Positions 26,770 through 35,665 of a stretch of 64,000 nt of DNA are shown here, in pieces. Location of the stretch: positions 1 through 64,000 of the forward strand of contig CALGAR010000018.1 of the NCBI GenBank assembly GCA_937959285.1. Direction: 5' to 3'. The DNA comes from an uncultured Bryobacterales bacterium (lineage in GTDB: Bacteria; Acidobacteriota; Terriglobia; Bryobacterales; Bryobacteraceae). The position numbers and the translations under genes were made by a program. Under the pieces are notes generated by a model. The model was not told the origin of the DNA, made no database searches, and saw nothing but the letters and a program-made list of their open reading frames with translations. Every line of letters starts with the position of its first letter. Within the stretch, counting starts at the first letter, position 1.

Positions 26770-27612
26770 TTATTCTACGCGAAAGGTGTGACGTTCTTCG
26801 TACGACTGTCCTCCCACCTTATCCCGGACCGAGACTACAAGGGAGTATTCCCCCTTTCCGGTGTCCGGTTTGGTGTTCAAGCTGAGAACCCCCATTACGT
26901 ACCGTTTGGGGTAGAAGGATTCGTCTGCGACAACCGCTGCCGTTGGCTGATCATAGACGCGCCTGCCGTCCGGCAGTTCCACTCCAAGACCGTACTCAAC
27001 CTCGAAGCGGTTCTTCTCCGCCATCCGGTAGCCTGTGATCTCGAACCGGGCCCAGACCGCATCGCCCGGCTTATATGCGGGGGGCGAAAGCGCCGGACCA
27101 TCCGTCTCACTTTGAAGAAAACGAAAGTTCCGGATCACAAGGGTGTCGCTCGGCGGTACATCCCGACCCTGAACGTGAAATGTAAGATACTCCGCGGCTT
27201 CCTGGCCGGAGCTCTCATCTTTCACGTTGATTTCGATGCGGTAATCGCCGGTATCGGCAATCGGGGGAACCTGCACCATGGCCCTGATCTTCGGTAGCCA
27301 ATCTTTGTCCTCGGGCGCCAGCTCGACGTCCACCGTACCTGTCAAGGTTTCAACCAGTTTGATCCCCTGGGGATCCAGGGCGTTAATGCGGTAGTTCACG
27401 CCAACTTTCCGATCCTCCCCCTTGGGGGTAAACCCGGAAATGAAGAATGTGAGGTGGACCAGGTCGCCCGGGCGCCAGGTGTAGTCCGGGGCGAGCGCCG
27501 GGCCGTCTTCGTATTGGTGAACCGATGGCTTCAGGATCTGAAGCTTCTTATTCTTAACGGCTTGGGAAGAAGGGGGCAGGAGAAGGGCGAGAGGAATCAA
27601 GAGGAGATACAC
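26770..27612 (-). CDS. Secreted protein with two tandem Ig-like domains, unknown function
   Basis: A 280-residue exported protein (signal YLLLIPLALLLPPSSQA). It is built from two related beta-rich repeats of about 125 residues. The first has YEDGPALAPDYTWRPGDLVH, the second SETDGPALSPPAYKPGDAVW; both go on with a [FR]F.I[ST]G[FY] strand and end in a TFHV/TFRV strand. I know no name for this family. The GTG start at 27612 has TTGGAGGATTGCT upstream. It follows the lipoprotein gene on the same strand after 51 bases, so both probably act in the envelope. Confidence 0.75.
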   Translation of the reverse strand: MYLLLIPLALLLPPSSQAVKNKKLQILKPSVHQYEDGPALAPDYTWRPGDLVHLTFFISGFTPKGEDRKVGVNYRINALDPQGIKLVETLTGTVDVELAPEDKDWLPKIRAMVQVPPIADTGDYRIEINVKDESSGQEAAEYLTFHVQGRDVPPSDTLVIRNFRFLQSETDGPALSPPAYKPGDAVWARFEITGYRMAEKNRFEVEYGLGVELPDGRRVYDQPTAAVVADESFYPKRYVMGVLSLNTKPDTGKGEYSLVVSVRDKVGGQSYEERHTFRVE

Positions 27613-27663
27613 AGCAATCCTCCAATCCCTTTGTACCTCAGTTCCGGGCTTGCCGGGATCCGG

Positions 27664-28203
27664 CTAGTCTGACGGCGGCTTCACTTGTACGGGAGCGGCG
27701 ATGGTATATGGAATCTCCACAAAATGTACCTTCTGCTGCTCAAGGTCCCCGCCGTCGACAACGTGCAGTTTGTAGTTGCCGGGCGGAACGTCGAAGAGGA
27801 TTGCGCCTTCTTCGGTGTGCGCCGGCGCAATGATTCGCAGCAGCCCAAGCCAGCCGTCAACCCCTTCTGCTGAATCCTCTTCCATGTACGTTTTGCCGCC
27901 CGCGTCTTCGACGCGCAGCAGCGGTATGTTCACGTTCTCGCCGGCTCCGTTCGTAATCGACAGCCGTACGACAAGGAACCGGTGACGGGGATAACGCCGG
28001 CCCGAGGGCGTTTCGAGATCGCTCCGCCAGTCGGCCTGGAAGACGTTGTATGTTACCGATCCCACTGATACGCGCTCGCCCATGGGAACCGGCATCGGCG
28101 AAGGGCTCAGACGCGAACAGCCGCAAGCCGCAAGCAGCAGTCCTGCACAAAGGAGGCGCAGAGCGCGGGAACTCTTTTGGCCAGAAGCGTAGGGAATCGG
28201 CAT
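27664..28203 (-). CDS. Lipoprotein, DUF4352-like
   Basis: A 179-residue lipoprotein: the signal ends LLCAGLLLAACGCS, with lipobox LAAC at the cleavage Cys. The body is a beta-sandwich-like domain with RHRFLVVRLSITNGAGENV, GLLRIIAPAHTEEGAILFDV and PPGNYKLHVV, resembling DUF4352/Telomeric-repeat-like domains used to stabilise extracellular proteins. ATG at 28203 has a weak ribosome site. It is transcribed with the following Ig-like protein and divergent from the methyltransferase. Confidence 0.75.
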   Translation of the reverse strand: MPIPYASGQKSSRALRLLCAGLLLAACGCSRLSPSPMPVPMGERVSVGSVTYNVFQADWRSDLETPSGRRYPRHRFLVVRLSITNGAGENVNIPLLRVEDAGGKTYMEEDSAEGVDGWLGLLRIIAPAHTEEGAILFDVPPGNYKLHVVDGGDLEQQKVHFVEIPYTIAAPVQVKPPSD

Positions 28204-28235
28204 AGGGAAGCTGGTACTCTTAACAAATACACTGT

Positions 28236-28946
28236 ATGTTCATGCGGTCGCAATGGAAACGCGTAAAGCTGCGGGCGATTGCGAGCCTCCTGGTCCTCGT
28301 CTCGGCTGGAGTTACCTGGTCGTATGCTCAGCAAGCGACCCATCCGGTGACCGGACGCCGAATCGCTCGCGTGATGGGCATGAGCGGGGCGCCCTGGCTT
28401 GAACGCTCCGAGCGTGAGATGGAGGAAGATCCGAATACCGCGCTTGAAGCGATTGGATTCAAACCGGGCATGGTGGTGGCGGACGTCGGAGCGGGCGTCG
28501 GCTACTTTACGGAGCGGATCGCGAAGTTGATCGGTCCTACGGGCAAGGTCTACGCCACCGATATTCAGCCGCCGATGCTCGAGCGCCTTAAGGAGCGCAT
28601 GCAGAACGCAGGCCTTTCCAACTACGAGGCGATCCTTGGCTCCGAAACCGATCCCAGGCTTCCGCCCGGAAAAATGGATCTTGTCCTCCTGGTTGACGTC
28701 TACCACGAATTCTCTCAGCCTCAGGTAATGCTGCAGAAGATCCGCCAGTCTTTGAAACCCGACGGAAGACTCGTTCTCCTGGAGTACAAGAAGGAAGATC
28801 CCTCGATTCCCATTCGCGAGGATCATAAGATGAGCGTGAGCGAGGTGAAGGCCGAGTTGGAACCGGAGGGCTTCAGGCTCGAGAAAGCCATCAGCGACCT
28901 TCTTCCGCGGCAACACATTCTGATCTTCCGTAAACAGTCCATGTAG
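28236..28946 (+). CDS. Class I SAM-dependent methyltransferase with N-terminal signal
   Basis: The 236-residue protein has a Rossmann methyltransferase core: SAM loop VVADVGAGVGYFTERIAKL near residue 84, acidic VYATDIQPPML, MDLVLLVDVYHEFSQPQ and GRLVLLEYKKEDP. Before it is a hydrophobic segment (LRAIASLLVLVSAGVTWSYAQQ) that looks like a signal peptide or anchor. SAM is not expected outside the cytoplasm, so either the segment only anchors the enzyme or this is an unusual exported relative. The start is ATG 28236 or 28242. Nine bases separate it from the next gene, so the two probably form an operon. Confidence 0.85.
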   Translation: MFMRSQWKRVKLRAIASLLVLVSAGVTWSYAQQATHPVTGRRIARVMGMSGAPWLERSEREMEEDPNTALEAIGFKPGMVVADVGAGVGYFTERIAKLIGPTGKVYATDIQPPMLERLKERMQNAGLSNYEAILGSETDPRLPPGKMDLVLLVDVYHEFSQPQVMLQKIRQSLKPDGRLVLLEYKKEDPSIPIREDHKMSVSEVKAELEPEGFRLEKAISDLLPRQHILIFRKQSM

Positions 28947-28954
28947 CCGAGTGG

Positions 28955-30103
28955 ATGTACACTACAAAGGTGCAGTTCGGGAAAGGATCGATTCATCCTT
29001 CGGAGCATTCGACCTATCAAGACCGGGTGACGGGAGCCGTGGTGCATCAGTGCACGACGCACCCTTCGATCAACCACCCGACTTACTTCCTTCAAAGTTC
29101 TTTTACGCCGGACGGGCGGAACCTGATCTTCACGTCCTACCGGTCGGGAGACGCCCAGCTTTTCGAAATTCAGGGATTTCCTGACGGGCCGATCCGCCAG
29201 TTGACGGCTGGTCCTCCGATTCACCCTTTCTCGCCCGCGATCCATCCGAACGGTGCGGAGATCCTCTTCGTCCGCGGGGGATCTGTGTGGAAGATCAACC
29301 GGGAATCCTTGCAGGAGACCTGCCTTGCAGAGTTCAAGGGGGCACAGCTCGGCGAGTGCTCGTTGAGCGCGGACGGGTGGGTCACGGCCGCTGCCAAGAG
29401 GGGAACGGAAAACGGCATTGTTGTTGGGAAGTACGATGGAAATGAGTCGGACTGGACATTTCTGCCATTTCCCCGGACTGTGATTCATCCGCAGTTTCAT
29501 CCACTCGAGCCGGAGTGGCTCGAGTTTGCCGCTGATCCTGCTCCGCGCATGTTCCGGATGCGGCGTGATGGGACCGGACTGGAGTGCCTTTACGAGCACG
29601 GCAACGACGAGTTCGTCGTCCATGAAACCTTCTTGGGCTGCACGGGCGATGTGGTCTACACCGTCTGGCCAAAGGCGCTGTGGCGGATGAACTGGCAGAC
29701 GCGCGAGCGAACTCTCATTGCCGAGTTCAACGCCTGGCACATCACTCCCAACCGTGCAGGCACAAAAATCCTCTGCGATACGAATCACCCGGACGAAGGT
29801 TTGTTCCTCGTGGACGTCGCTACGGGATCCCGCCAGCGCATCTGTTTGTCCGAAGCGACCAACCAGGGGTCGCAGTGGACGACTTCACGGTATGCTCTGG
29901 CGGAAGACTTCGCAGCGGCCCGGAGTGCTGCGGGCAGCCGCGCGCTGAGCTGGATGGAAGTGGCCACCGACACAGTGTACGGTCCCCAGTGGACGCACCC
30001 GCATCCCTCCTTTTCCCATGACGAACGTCTGGTGGCTTTTGCGAGCGATCGAACGGGCCACACTCAAGTCTACGTGGTGGAGTTGCCGCCGAGTCTGATC
30101 TAG
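28955..30103 (+). CDS. Oligogalacturonate lyase-like (PL22) beta-propeller protein
   Basis: A 382-residue protein without a signal peptide, built of propeller repeats (FTPDGRNLIFTSYRSGDAQL, PSFSHDERLVAFASDRTGHT). Family 22 polysaccharide lyases split short galacturonides in the cytoplasm using a Mn site of three His and one Gln. Those residues match here: His278 in CDTNHPDEG, Gln345, His348 and His350 in GPQWTHPHPSF, with the same spacing as in the Yersinia enzyme. The opening block VVHQCTTHPSINHPTYF also fits. It is therefore a likely pectin-fragment lyase; a TolB-like non-enzymatic propeller is the alternative. Confidence 0.8.
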   Translation: MYTTKVQFGKGSIHPSEHSTYQDRVTGAVVHQCTTHPSINHPTYFLQSSFTPDGRNLIFTSYRSGDAQLFEIQGFPDGPIRQLTAGPPIHPFSPAIHPNGAEILFVRGGSVWKINRESLQETCLAEFKGAQLGECSLSADGWVTAAAKRGTENGIVVGKYDGNESDWTFLPFPRTVIHPQFHPLEPEWLEFAADPAPRMFRMRRDGTGLECLYEHGNDEFVVHETFLGCTGDVVYTVWPKALWRMNWQTRERTLIAEFNAWHITPNRAGTKILCDTNHPDEGLFLVDVATGSRQRICLSEATNQGSQWTTSRYALAEDFAAARSAAGSRALSWMEVATDTVYGPQWTHPHPSFSHDERLVAFASDRTGHTQVYVVELPPSLI

Positions 30104-30230
30104 CTTGTCAGACGGCGAATACCACCGCCTAGTAGACTCAAAGTAGATGCAATTCGAACGCCTGGCCTCTTGGCTCTAAACCGAGCTGCCGTCGCTCGTG
30201 CGCCCAGGAGACAGGCGCGGAAACTTCTGC

Positions 30231-31247
30231 ATGGACAATATCACCCATACGCTCACCGGGCTCGTGCTTAGCCGCGCCGGTTTAAATCGGCTGACGCCCC
30301 ACGCCACAGCCATCCTGGTGCTTTCTGCGAATGTTCCGGACGTGGACATCGTTACGGCCTATGACGGAGCGCTCGCATACCTGGACCATCACCGTGGCAT
30401 TACTCACACTCTTGTCATGCTGCCGGTGGTGGCTTTGGCCGTGGTTCTTGTTGTCGCGCTATTCAGCCGGGGAAAGAAGAAGTCGAAGCTGAAATGGCCG
30501 GGTGCTTTCCTGGCCGCGAGTTTCGGCGTCGGCAGTCATTTACTGCTGGATTGGACGAACGTTTACGGGATCCGCATGCTGAAGCCGTTCTCTTCGGAAT
30601 GGCTGCGTCTGGATATTGTCCATGTCGTCGATCTTTGGATCTGGGCTATTCTCCTACTGGGACTTGCCGCTCCCGCGTTGTCACGCCTGGTAAGTTCGGA
30701 GATCGGGGCCAAGCCGGGCAGCGGGCGCGGCGCCGCGATCTTCGCGCTGCTGATGCTTCTTTCCTATGAGTACGTGCGTTACCTCGCCCATGCGAGAGCC
30801 GTCGCCGTGCTCGAATCGCGCGTTTATGAGCCGGGTCCCGTCTCGAAGGTGGTGGCCGTGCCCGGACCAGTCAATCTGTTCTCATGGACCGGGCTGATTC
30901 AGGGAGAAAACTACTACATGGTGGTCCCTGTACACCTGCTGCGTGAGTTCGACCCAACCGCCGGGCGCATCTTCTTTCAACCGGAAGGACGGCCGGAGAT
31001 TGAGGCTGCCCGTAGCACGGAGGTCTTCCGCAGATACCTGAACTTCTCCCGTCACCCCCTGTGGCGAGTGACACCGGTGGACGAACCAGAGGGCGCCATA
31101 CGCGTTCAGGCGATGGATCTCCGATTTGGGATCCCCCCCGAGGAGCGCTTTGTGGTCACAGCAATCGTCGATCAGCGTCTTAGGGTGGTACGATCCGAAT
31201 TTAGCTTCGGTCCCTTCATTGGCCCGCAGCGAGCCGGCTCGCATTGA
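30231..31247 (+). CDS. Membrane-bound metal-dependent hydrolase, YdjM/DUF457 type
   Basis: The protein from ATG 30231 is about 338 residues. The N-terminus MDNITHTLTGLVLSRAG, NVPDVDIVTAYDG and DHHRGITHTLVMLP carry the conserved His/Asp set of the YdjM/DUF457 family, inner-membrane proteins with presumed metal-dependent hydrolase activity. Hydrophobic segments follow near 72-92, 104-122, 145-165 and 175-195, then a soluble C-terminal domain of about 130 residues (NLFSWTGLIQGENYYMVVPV). The frame is open up to 30198, but the family start is the ATG. Function not established beyond the family. Confidence 0.85.
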   Translation: MDNITHTLTGLVLSRAGLNRLTPHATAILVLSANVPDVDIVTAYDGALAYLDHHRGITHTLVMLPVVALAVVLVVALFSRGKKKSKLKWPGAFLAASFGVGSHLLLDWTNVYGIRMLKPFSSEWLRLDIVHVVDLWIWAILLLGLAAPALSRLVSSEIGAKPGSGRGAAIFALLMLLSYEYVRYLAHARAVAVLESRVYEPGPVSKVVAVPGPVNLFSWTGLIQGENYYMVVPVHLLREFDPTAGRIFFQPEGRPEIEAARSTEVFRRYLNFSRHPLWRVTPVDEPEGAIRVQAMDLRFGIPPEERFVVTAIVDQRLRVVRSEFSFGPFIGPQRAGSH

Positions 31248-31267
31248 GTGAACGGAGGTAGTCGTCG

Positions 31268-32698
31268 ATGAGCACTGTCGTTGAATATCCAATGGAGATT
31301 GGCGGACACGCTGTTACTTCCAGCCAGACCCGCACCGTGAAGCTCCCTTACGATGGCTCTCCGGTCGCGACGGTGTTTGAGGCGTCTGTGGAACAGGTAA
31401 ATTCTGCTGTTGACGCTGCTGCTGCTGCCGGTCCGGCGATGCGCGCTCTGACGCTCGACGAGCGCTCAGCGATTCTGCGGAAGGCGCATTACCGGGTTCT
31501 GGAGCAACGTGAAGATCTGGCGCTCGCAGTTAGTTCGGAATGCGGAAAGCCGATTAGGGAGGCTCGGATTGAGGTAGACAGGGCCGCGCAGACCCTGCTG
31601 TTTTCCTCCGAAGAGGCGCACCGCCTGGCAGGGGAGGTGGTCCCGATGGATGCTGCGCCGGCCGGGAAGGGGCGATGGGGCATGACGCTGCGCGAGCCCG
31701 TCGGCGTCGTTGCGGCGATTACGCCGTTCAACTTTCCGCTCAACCTCTCCATGCATAAGATCGGGCCGGCGATCGCGGCGGGAAACACCGTCGTTCACAA
31801 GCCTGCCTCTCCGACGCCGGTCAGCGCCTTGAAAATGGCGGCGATTTTTCGGGATTGTGGCCTGCCTCCCGGCGCTCTGAATGTGCTTACTGGTCCCGGT
31901 GCTTCCCTGGGAGATGCTCTCGTCCTTCATCCCCAGGTGGCGATGGTCACGTTTACAGGCAGCGCCGATGTTGGGATCCGCATTCGCAACATGGCGGGTC
32001 TGAAACGTGTGACGCTCGAGCTCGGAAACAATTCCGCCGTCATTCTGGAGGAAGACGCCGATCTGGACGACGCAGTCCCGCGCTGCGTCACCGGCAGTTT
32101 CTCGCATTCAGGACAGGTTTGTATTTCGGTCCAGCGAATCTATGTGCATCGAGCGATCCGGGATCGGTTTCTGGAGCAGTTTGCGGAGGCCGCAAAGAAG
32201 CTCAAAATTGGGCACCCGCATGATCCGGAAACAGACATCAGTTCACTAATCACCGAGAAGGAAGCCGAGCGAGTTGTCTCCTGGATCGAGGAGGCGCGGG
32301 CATCCGGCGCGAAGCTGATTACGGGCGGCAAACGCACGAGAGCCACTGTGGAGCCGACAGTTCTCGCAGACGTCCCTGCCCATGCAAAGCTCTGCGTGCG
32401 GGAGGCGTTTGGCCCGGTCGTCGTGGTCAACTCGTACGACACCTTGGATCAGGCGATTGATCTCGTCAACCAGTCTGACTACGGATTGCAGGCCGGCATC
32501 TACACGCGCGACCTCCACAAAGCGTTTGAGGCGGCCAAGCGGGTTCGGGTTGGCGGGTTCCTGATCAACGACGTGCCTCAGTTTCGCCTCGATCAGATGC
32601 CCTATGGAGGCGTCAAAATGAGCGGCATGGGCAGGGAGGGCCCGAAGTACGCCATCGAGGAGATGACCGAAGTCAAGCTCGTTTCGTGGAAGCCCTGA
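31268..32698 (+). CDS. NAD(P)-dependent aldehyde dehydrogenase
   Basis: A 476-residue aldehyde dehydrogenase. Key parts: VAAITPFNFPLNLSMHKIGP (cofactor site), TFTGSADVGIRIRNMAG, the catalytic Glu in VTLELGNNSAVILEED, the catalytic Cys in HSGQVCISVQRIYVH and AFGPVVVVNSYDTLDQAI. Sequence style is near lactaldehyde, succinate-semialdehyde and non-phosphorylating glyceraldehyde-3-phosphate dehydrogenases; I cannot pick one. ATG at 31268 has ACGGAGGTAG upstream. It is convergent with flgL, three bases away. Confidence 0.92.
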   Translation: MSTVVEYPMEIGGHAVTSSQTRTVKLPYDGSPVATVFEASVEQVNSAVDAAAAAGPAMRALTLDERSAILRKAHYRVLEQREDLALAVSSECGKPIREARIEVDRAAQTLLFSSEEAHRLAGEVVPMDAAPAGKGRWGMTLREPVGVVAAITPFNFPLNLSMHKIGPAIAAGNTVVHKPASPTPVSALKMAAIFRDCGLPPGALNVLTGPGASLGDALVLHPQVAMVTFTGSADVGIRIRNMAGLKRVTLELGNNSAVILEEDADLDDAVPRCVTGSFSHSGQVCISVQRIYVHRAIRDRFLEQFAEAAKKLKIGHPHDPETDISSLITEKEAERVVSWIEEARASGAKLITGGKRTRATVEPTVLADVPAHAKLCVREAFGPVVVVNSYDTLDQAIDLVNQSDYGLQAGIYTRDLHKAFEAAKRVRVGGFLINDVPQFRLDQMPYGGVKMSGMGREGPKYAIEEMTEVKLVSWKP

Positions 32699-32701
32699 AG
32701 T

Positions 32702-33607
32702 TTACCTGAGGTAATCGAAGAGGCTGCGGCGGGGACGCTGCGCCTGCGCATTCAAGGCGGCTTCCTGCTGAATCGTCGCCATCTCGAGTTCCAGGATTGC
32801 GGCTGCGAGATCTGCTTCCTCGATGTTCGCCGCTTCGATTCGAAGCCGCAGATCGAGAGAGTGTGAATCGTTAATCGCCTGCCCCAACTGCTCCTGCACG
32901 ATTCCGTAGAAGCCCAGCTTTGAATTCAAGTAACGAGCGGCCGTATCCAATGCTTGGATTGCCTCGCGAATGGCGTTTTCATCACCGGAGAGCAGCGCCT
33001 CGCGCAGATCGTTTACCGTACCGAAGACACTTTCGGAAGGGCCGGAGCTATCGAAAAGCTCCTGCGCGGTCTTGGAAATGGACAATAGCGTGCCGTTTGG
33101 GAGTTCGATCTGCCTTGTTGCGGGTGATCCCGCATACGGACTGATCGGCGGAGTTTGCTGAAAGTCGAGCGTGTACGGAGGGACGGAGTCCGAATCGCCG
33201 GAGAAGACAAAACGGCCCTCAACCGCAGTCTGGCTCAAACTTACAAGGTTCTGAAGCTTGGCCGCGACCTCATCCGCCAGAATCTTCCTTGACTCCGCAG
33301 GCTGGCTTCCCGACGCGCCCTGGCTGCCCAACGCTTTGACCTCATCCAGAATGGTCACTGCGGTTCGGATCGCCGTCTCGGCTGCGTCGACCTCCGCCTT
33401 CACGCGTCCGAGGTTCCACTGGATCTGCGTATTCCGGCCGATCTCGCTCCGAATCCGAAGCAGCGAGCTCACCTGATCCGGTGAATCCGAGGCCGTCTTC
33501 AGCCGCAGTCCCGAGCTGATCTGATCGTTAGCCTTCGCAATCCGCTGATTAATTCGCTCCAGTTGCCGCAGGAACTGATTTGTATCTGGGGGCAGGGAAT
33601 TGATCAC
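32702..33607 (-). CDS. flgL: Flagellar hook-associated protein 3
   Basis: FlgL is the junction protein between hook and filament. The 301-residue protein resembles flagellin at both ends: LERINQRIAKANDQISSGLR and DQVSSLLRIRSEIGRNTQIQ at the N-terminus, and LRIEAANIEEADLAAAILEL at the C-terminus. The middle is a short variable domain (GRFVFSGDSDSVPPYT). The GTG start at 33607 has CGAGGAGACGAC upstream. It follows flgK by 12 bases as last gene of the flgM-flgN-flgK-flgL unit. Confidence 0.95.
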   Translation of the reverse strand: MINSLPPDTNQFLRQLERINQRIAKANDQISSGLRLKTASDSPDQVSSLLRIRSEIGRNTQIQWNLGRVKAEVDAAETAIRTAVTILDEVKALGSQGASGSQPAESRKILADEVAAKLQNLVSLSQTAVEGRFVFSGDSDSVPPYTLDFQQTPPISPYAGSPATRQIELPNGTLLSISKTAQELFDSSGPSESVFGTVNDLREALLSGDENAIREAIQALDTAARYLNSKLGFYGIVQEQLGQAINDSHSLDLRLRIEAANIEEADLAAAILELEMATIQQEAALNAQAQRPRRSLFDYLR

Positions 33608-33619
33608 GTCGTCTCCTCG

Positions 33620-34984
33620 TTAGCGGACCATGTTGATGATCGTATCGGTCATTTCATTGAGGACTGTGACCATTTGCGCGGCAGCCTCGTACGCTGCCTG
33701 AAATTCGATGATGCGGGCTGCCTCCTCGTCGAGCGATACACCCGAGATGGAAGCTCGCATGAGCTGCGCCTGCGTGAGCAAAAGCTCTTCAGTTGTTTCG
33801 CTTTCGCGGGCCCCGGAAAGATCCCGGCCGAGCTGTGCCGCGATTTCACCGTAAAAGCCCGTGAAGGTGAGATTGTCCAACGTGGCCTGAGGGCTTGTGC
33901 CGAGCGCGGCAAGGGCCAGGGCATTGCCATTGCTCCCCGGAGCGGTCGTCGAAGCGCCTGCGATTTCTGCGGGCGTCAGCGGATTTACAGTGAGCGTCAG
34001 GGCTGCGTCTGCGGCGGACCCATAGGCAAACAGATCCTGCGCGGGCGGCGCTCCGTTCTGGTCAAGACCGTTCGCCAGAGTTGTATTCACGCTGTCGGCA
34101 AGCGCCACCGCCAGGCGGTTGAGGTCGTTGAGATAGGACGGGATGTTGGTGTTATGAACTGCTACCAGAGCGCTTAGCGTTCCCCCCTGGATGTTGTCCG
34201 TCAAATCCTTGCCCTGGGCGTCAAGGATACGGAGGGATCCCGTGGAAGTATCCGTCCGCAAGGCAAAGGGCTGTGACGGCATCACGAGCGGCGTGAGTCC
34301 GCCGAGATAGATGGAGATGCCGTCGGCTCCTTCCATCATCGTGAAATCCGTGAGACCCGAGAGTTCCTCGAGCAGACTGTATAGCTGCGCGTCGACGCCC
34401 GCATCGCCATCGGTGTGGCCGCTGGTCCGTCGAGCGAGATCGAGCTGATGAATCCGGGCTGCGAGATCGTTGATGCGGGTAACGACCGAGGCAGCCTGCT
34501 GCGCCGTTTCCGCTCTTGCGTTGGTCAGCTCCCGCGCGGTGTAGTTGATGCTTGTCGCTACAGCGGCAGCACGGTCTAGGACCGCTTGCCTTGCGGCAGT
34601 GTCGTTCGGGGCCACCGAAAGCGCCGAGAAGCTTTCAAACAGCTTGTTGATGGCGTTGGGAATTCCCGCTCCCGCCGAAACGGTGAGGACGGGCTCGATC
34701 CGAGCCAGACTCGATGCGGTTTGAGAGGAGCGTCCATAGGACTGGCTTCGCAGCCAGACGCTACGTTCGGCGAAAAGATCGCGGGCGCTGATGCGCCTGC
34801 CGGCATCGACACCGCCGATGAGGCCGTACTCGGGCTGGAACGACCGCGCCACCAACTGCAGCCGCTCTTTTGCATAGCCGGGTGTCTGTGCGTTCGCGAC
34901 GTTGTTCTGTGTCACGGCCAGAGCCCGTTCGTAAGCCCGGAGGGCACCCGCGGCGCTAAGCAGTGAACCGAAAAGACTTCCCAC
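33620..34984 (-). CDS. flgK: Flagellar hook-associated protein 1
   Basis: FlgK joins FlgL to the hook. The 454-residue protein shows the family N-terminus SLFGSLLSAAGALRAYERAL and TQNNVANAQTPGYAKERLQL, and the C-terminal heptad region SISGVSLDEEAARIIEFQAA with TDTIINMVR at the end. Length is near the short end of the family. Start GTG 34984. The upstream gene ends two bases before, so translation is coupled. Confidence 0.95.
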   Translation of the reverse strand: MGSLFGSLLSAAGALRAYERALAVTQNNVANAQTPGYAKERLQLVARSFQPEYGLIGGVDAGRRISARDLFAERSVWLRSQSYGRSSQTASSLARIEPVLTVSAGAGIPNAINKLFESFSALSVAPNDTAARQAVLDRAAAVATSINYTARELTNARAETAQQAASVVTRINDLAARIHQLDLARRTSGHTDGDAGVDAQLYSLLEELSGLTDFTMMEGADGISIYLGGLTPLVMPSQPFALRTDTSTGSLRILDAQGKDLTDNIQGGTLSALVAVHNTNIPSYLNDLNRLAVALADSVNTTLANGLDQNGAPPAQDLFAYGSAADAALTLTVNPLTPAEIAGASTTAPGSNGNALALAALGTSPQATLDNLTFTGFYGEIAAQLGRDLSGARESETTEELLLTQAQLMRASISGVSLDEEAARIIEFQAAYEAAAQMVTVLNEMTDTIINMVR

Positions 34985-34986
34985 GT

Positions 34987-35328
34987 TTAGCCCTCTAATA
35001 CGTGCGCTGGCGGAGGCGGAGCAACCACTGGTTCTCCGGTAGGGGTATAGGCGTCGCCGGTGGAGGCGAGCAGCTCGGCCCTCTCGGCGTGAAATCCAGC
35101 CGCACTTTGCAGAAGCACGCCGATCTGCTTCAGTTCTTTACGAAGATGGTCCACCTCTACCGCGAGGGCCGGACTCTTTTCGACACGAATATCTTTCAGC
35201 CTGTCGGCAACCCTCGCCAGGTGGCCCGTCGACTTCCTGACGTTGTCAGCCGATGCATCCAGCAGTAGCCTGCGCGCCGCATCCAGCTCAACCCTGGCTT
35301 CTGTGAGTAGGCTGTGTGGCGTCACCAT
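34987..35328 (-). CDS. FlgN-like flagellar export chaperone
   Basis: The 113-residue protein is mostly helical (LLTEARVELDAARRLLLDAS, VEVDHLRKELKQIGVLLQSA) with a Pro-rich tail APPPPAHVLEG. FlgN guards FlgK and FlgL before export. Identity rests on size, helical make-up and position between flgM and flgK, with which it is packed tightly; sequence similarity by eye is weak. The seven-base spacing from flgM supports one transcript. Confidence 0.75.
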   Translation of the reverse strand: MVTPHSLLTEARVELDAARRLLLDASADNVRKSTGHLARVADRLKDIRVEKSPALAVEVDHLRKELKQIGVLLQSAAGFHAERAELLASTGDAYTPTGEPVVAPPPPAHVLEG

Positions 35329-35335
35329 AGCGCGG

Positions 35336-35632
35336 CTAGAAGCCGCCGAGAGCCGAATCGACGATTGCCGCGCTCACGGCGCTCGAATCGATCTGATAGC
35401 GCCCGCTTTCGATATCGCGGCTGAGCTGCTCCAATCGCGCTGCCCATTCCGGGGAATCCTGAGACAGACTCCTCACGGTTTCCGCCAGGTTCGAAAGCTG
35501 CACTTCATCGCCCGACGATCCCCATCTCGCACGGTCGACGGACGATCCGGAACGCCCTATGCCGCTAGTCGATCCCGTCCGCTCCAGGCCTGCTGGATTC
35601 AGAGACGAAGACTTTGAGTCATCAATCTTCAT
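35336..35632 (-). CDS. flgM: Anti-sigma-28 factor FlgM
   Basis: FlgM holds sigma-28 (FliA) inactive until the hook is complete and FlgM is exported. The 98-residue protein has a disordered Ser/Gly-rich first half (SSSLNPAGLERTGSTSGIG) and a helical sigma-binding second half: DEVQLSNLAETVRSL, ARLEQLSRDIESGRYQIDSS and VSAAIVDSAL. GRYQID is a clear family mark. A sigma-28-type promoter lies just upstream, so FlgM would be made under the factor it inhibits. Confidence 0.9.
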   Translation of the reverse strand: MKIDDSKSSSLNPAGLERTGSTSGIGRSGSSVDRARWGSSGDEVQLSNLAETVRSLSQDSPEWAARLEQLSRDIESGRYQIDSSAVSAAIVDSALGGF

Positions 35633-35665
35633 AATCCCGAGAGGTCCTCCCCCTCCTTCTTGTGC

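Noticed and set aside
30147..30230. Mini frame MQFERLASWL that stops at 30177 and is in frame with the YdjM-type gene
   Set aside because: Only ten codons and the stop precedes the natural ATG 30231; could be a leader peptide but nothing supports it.
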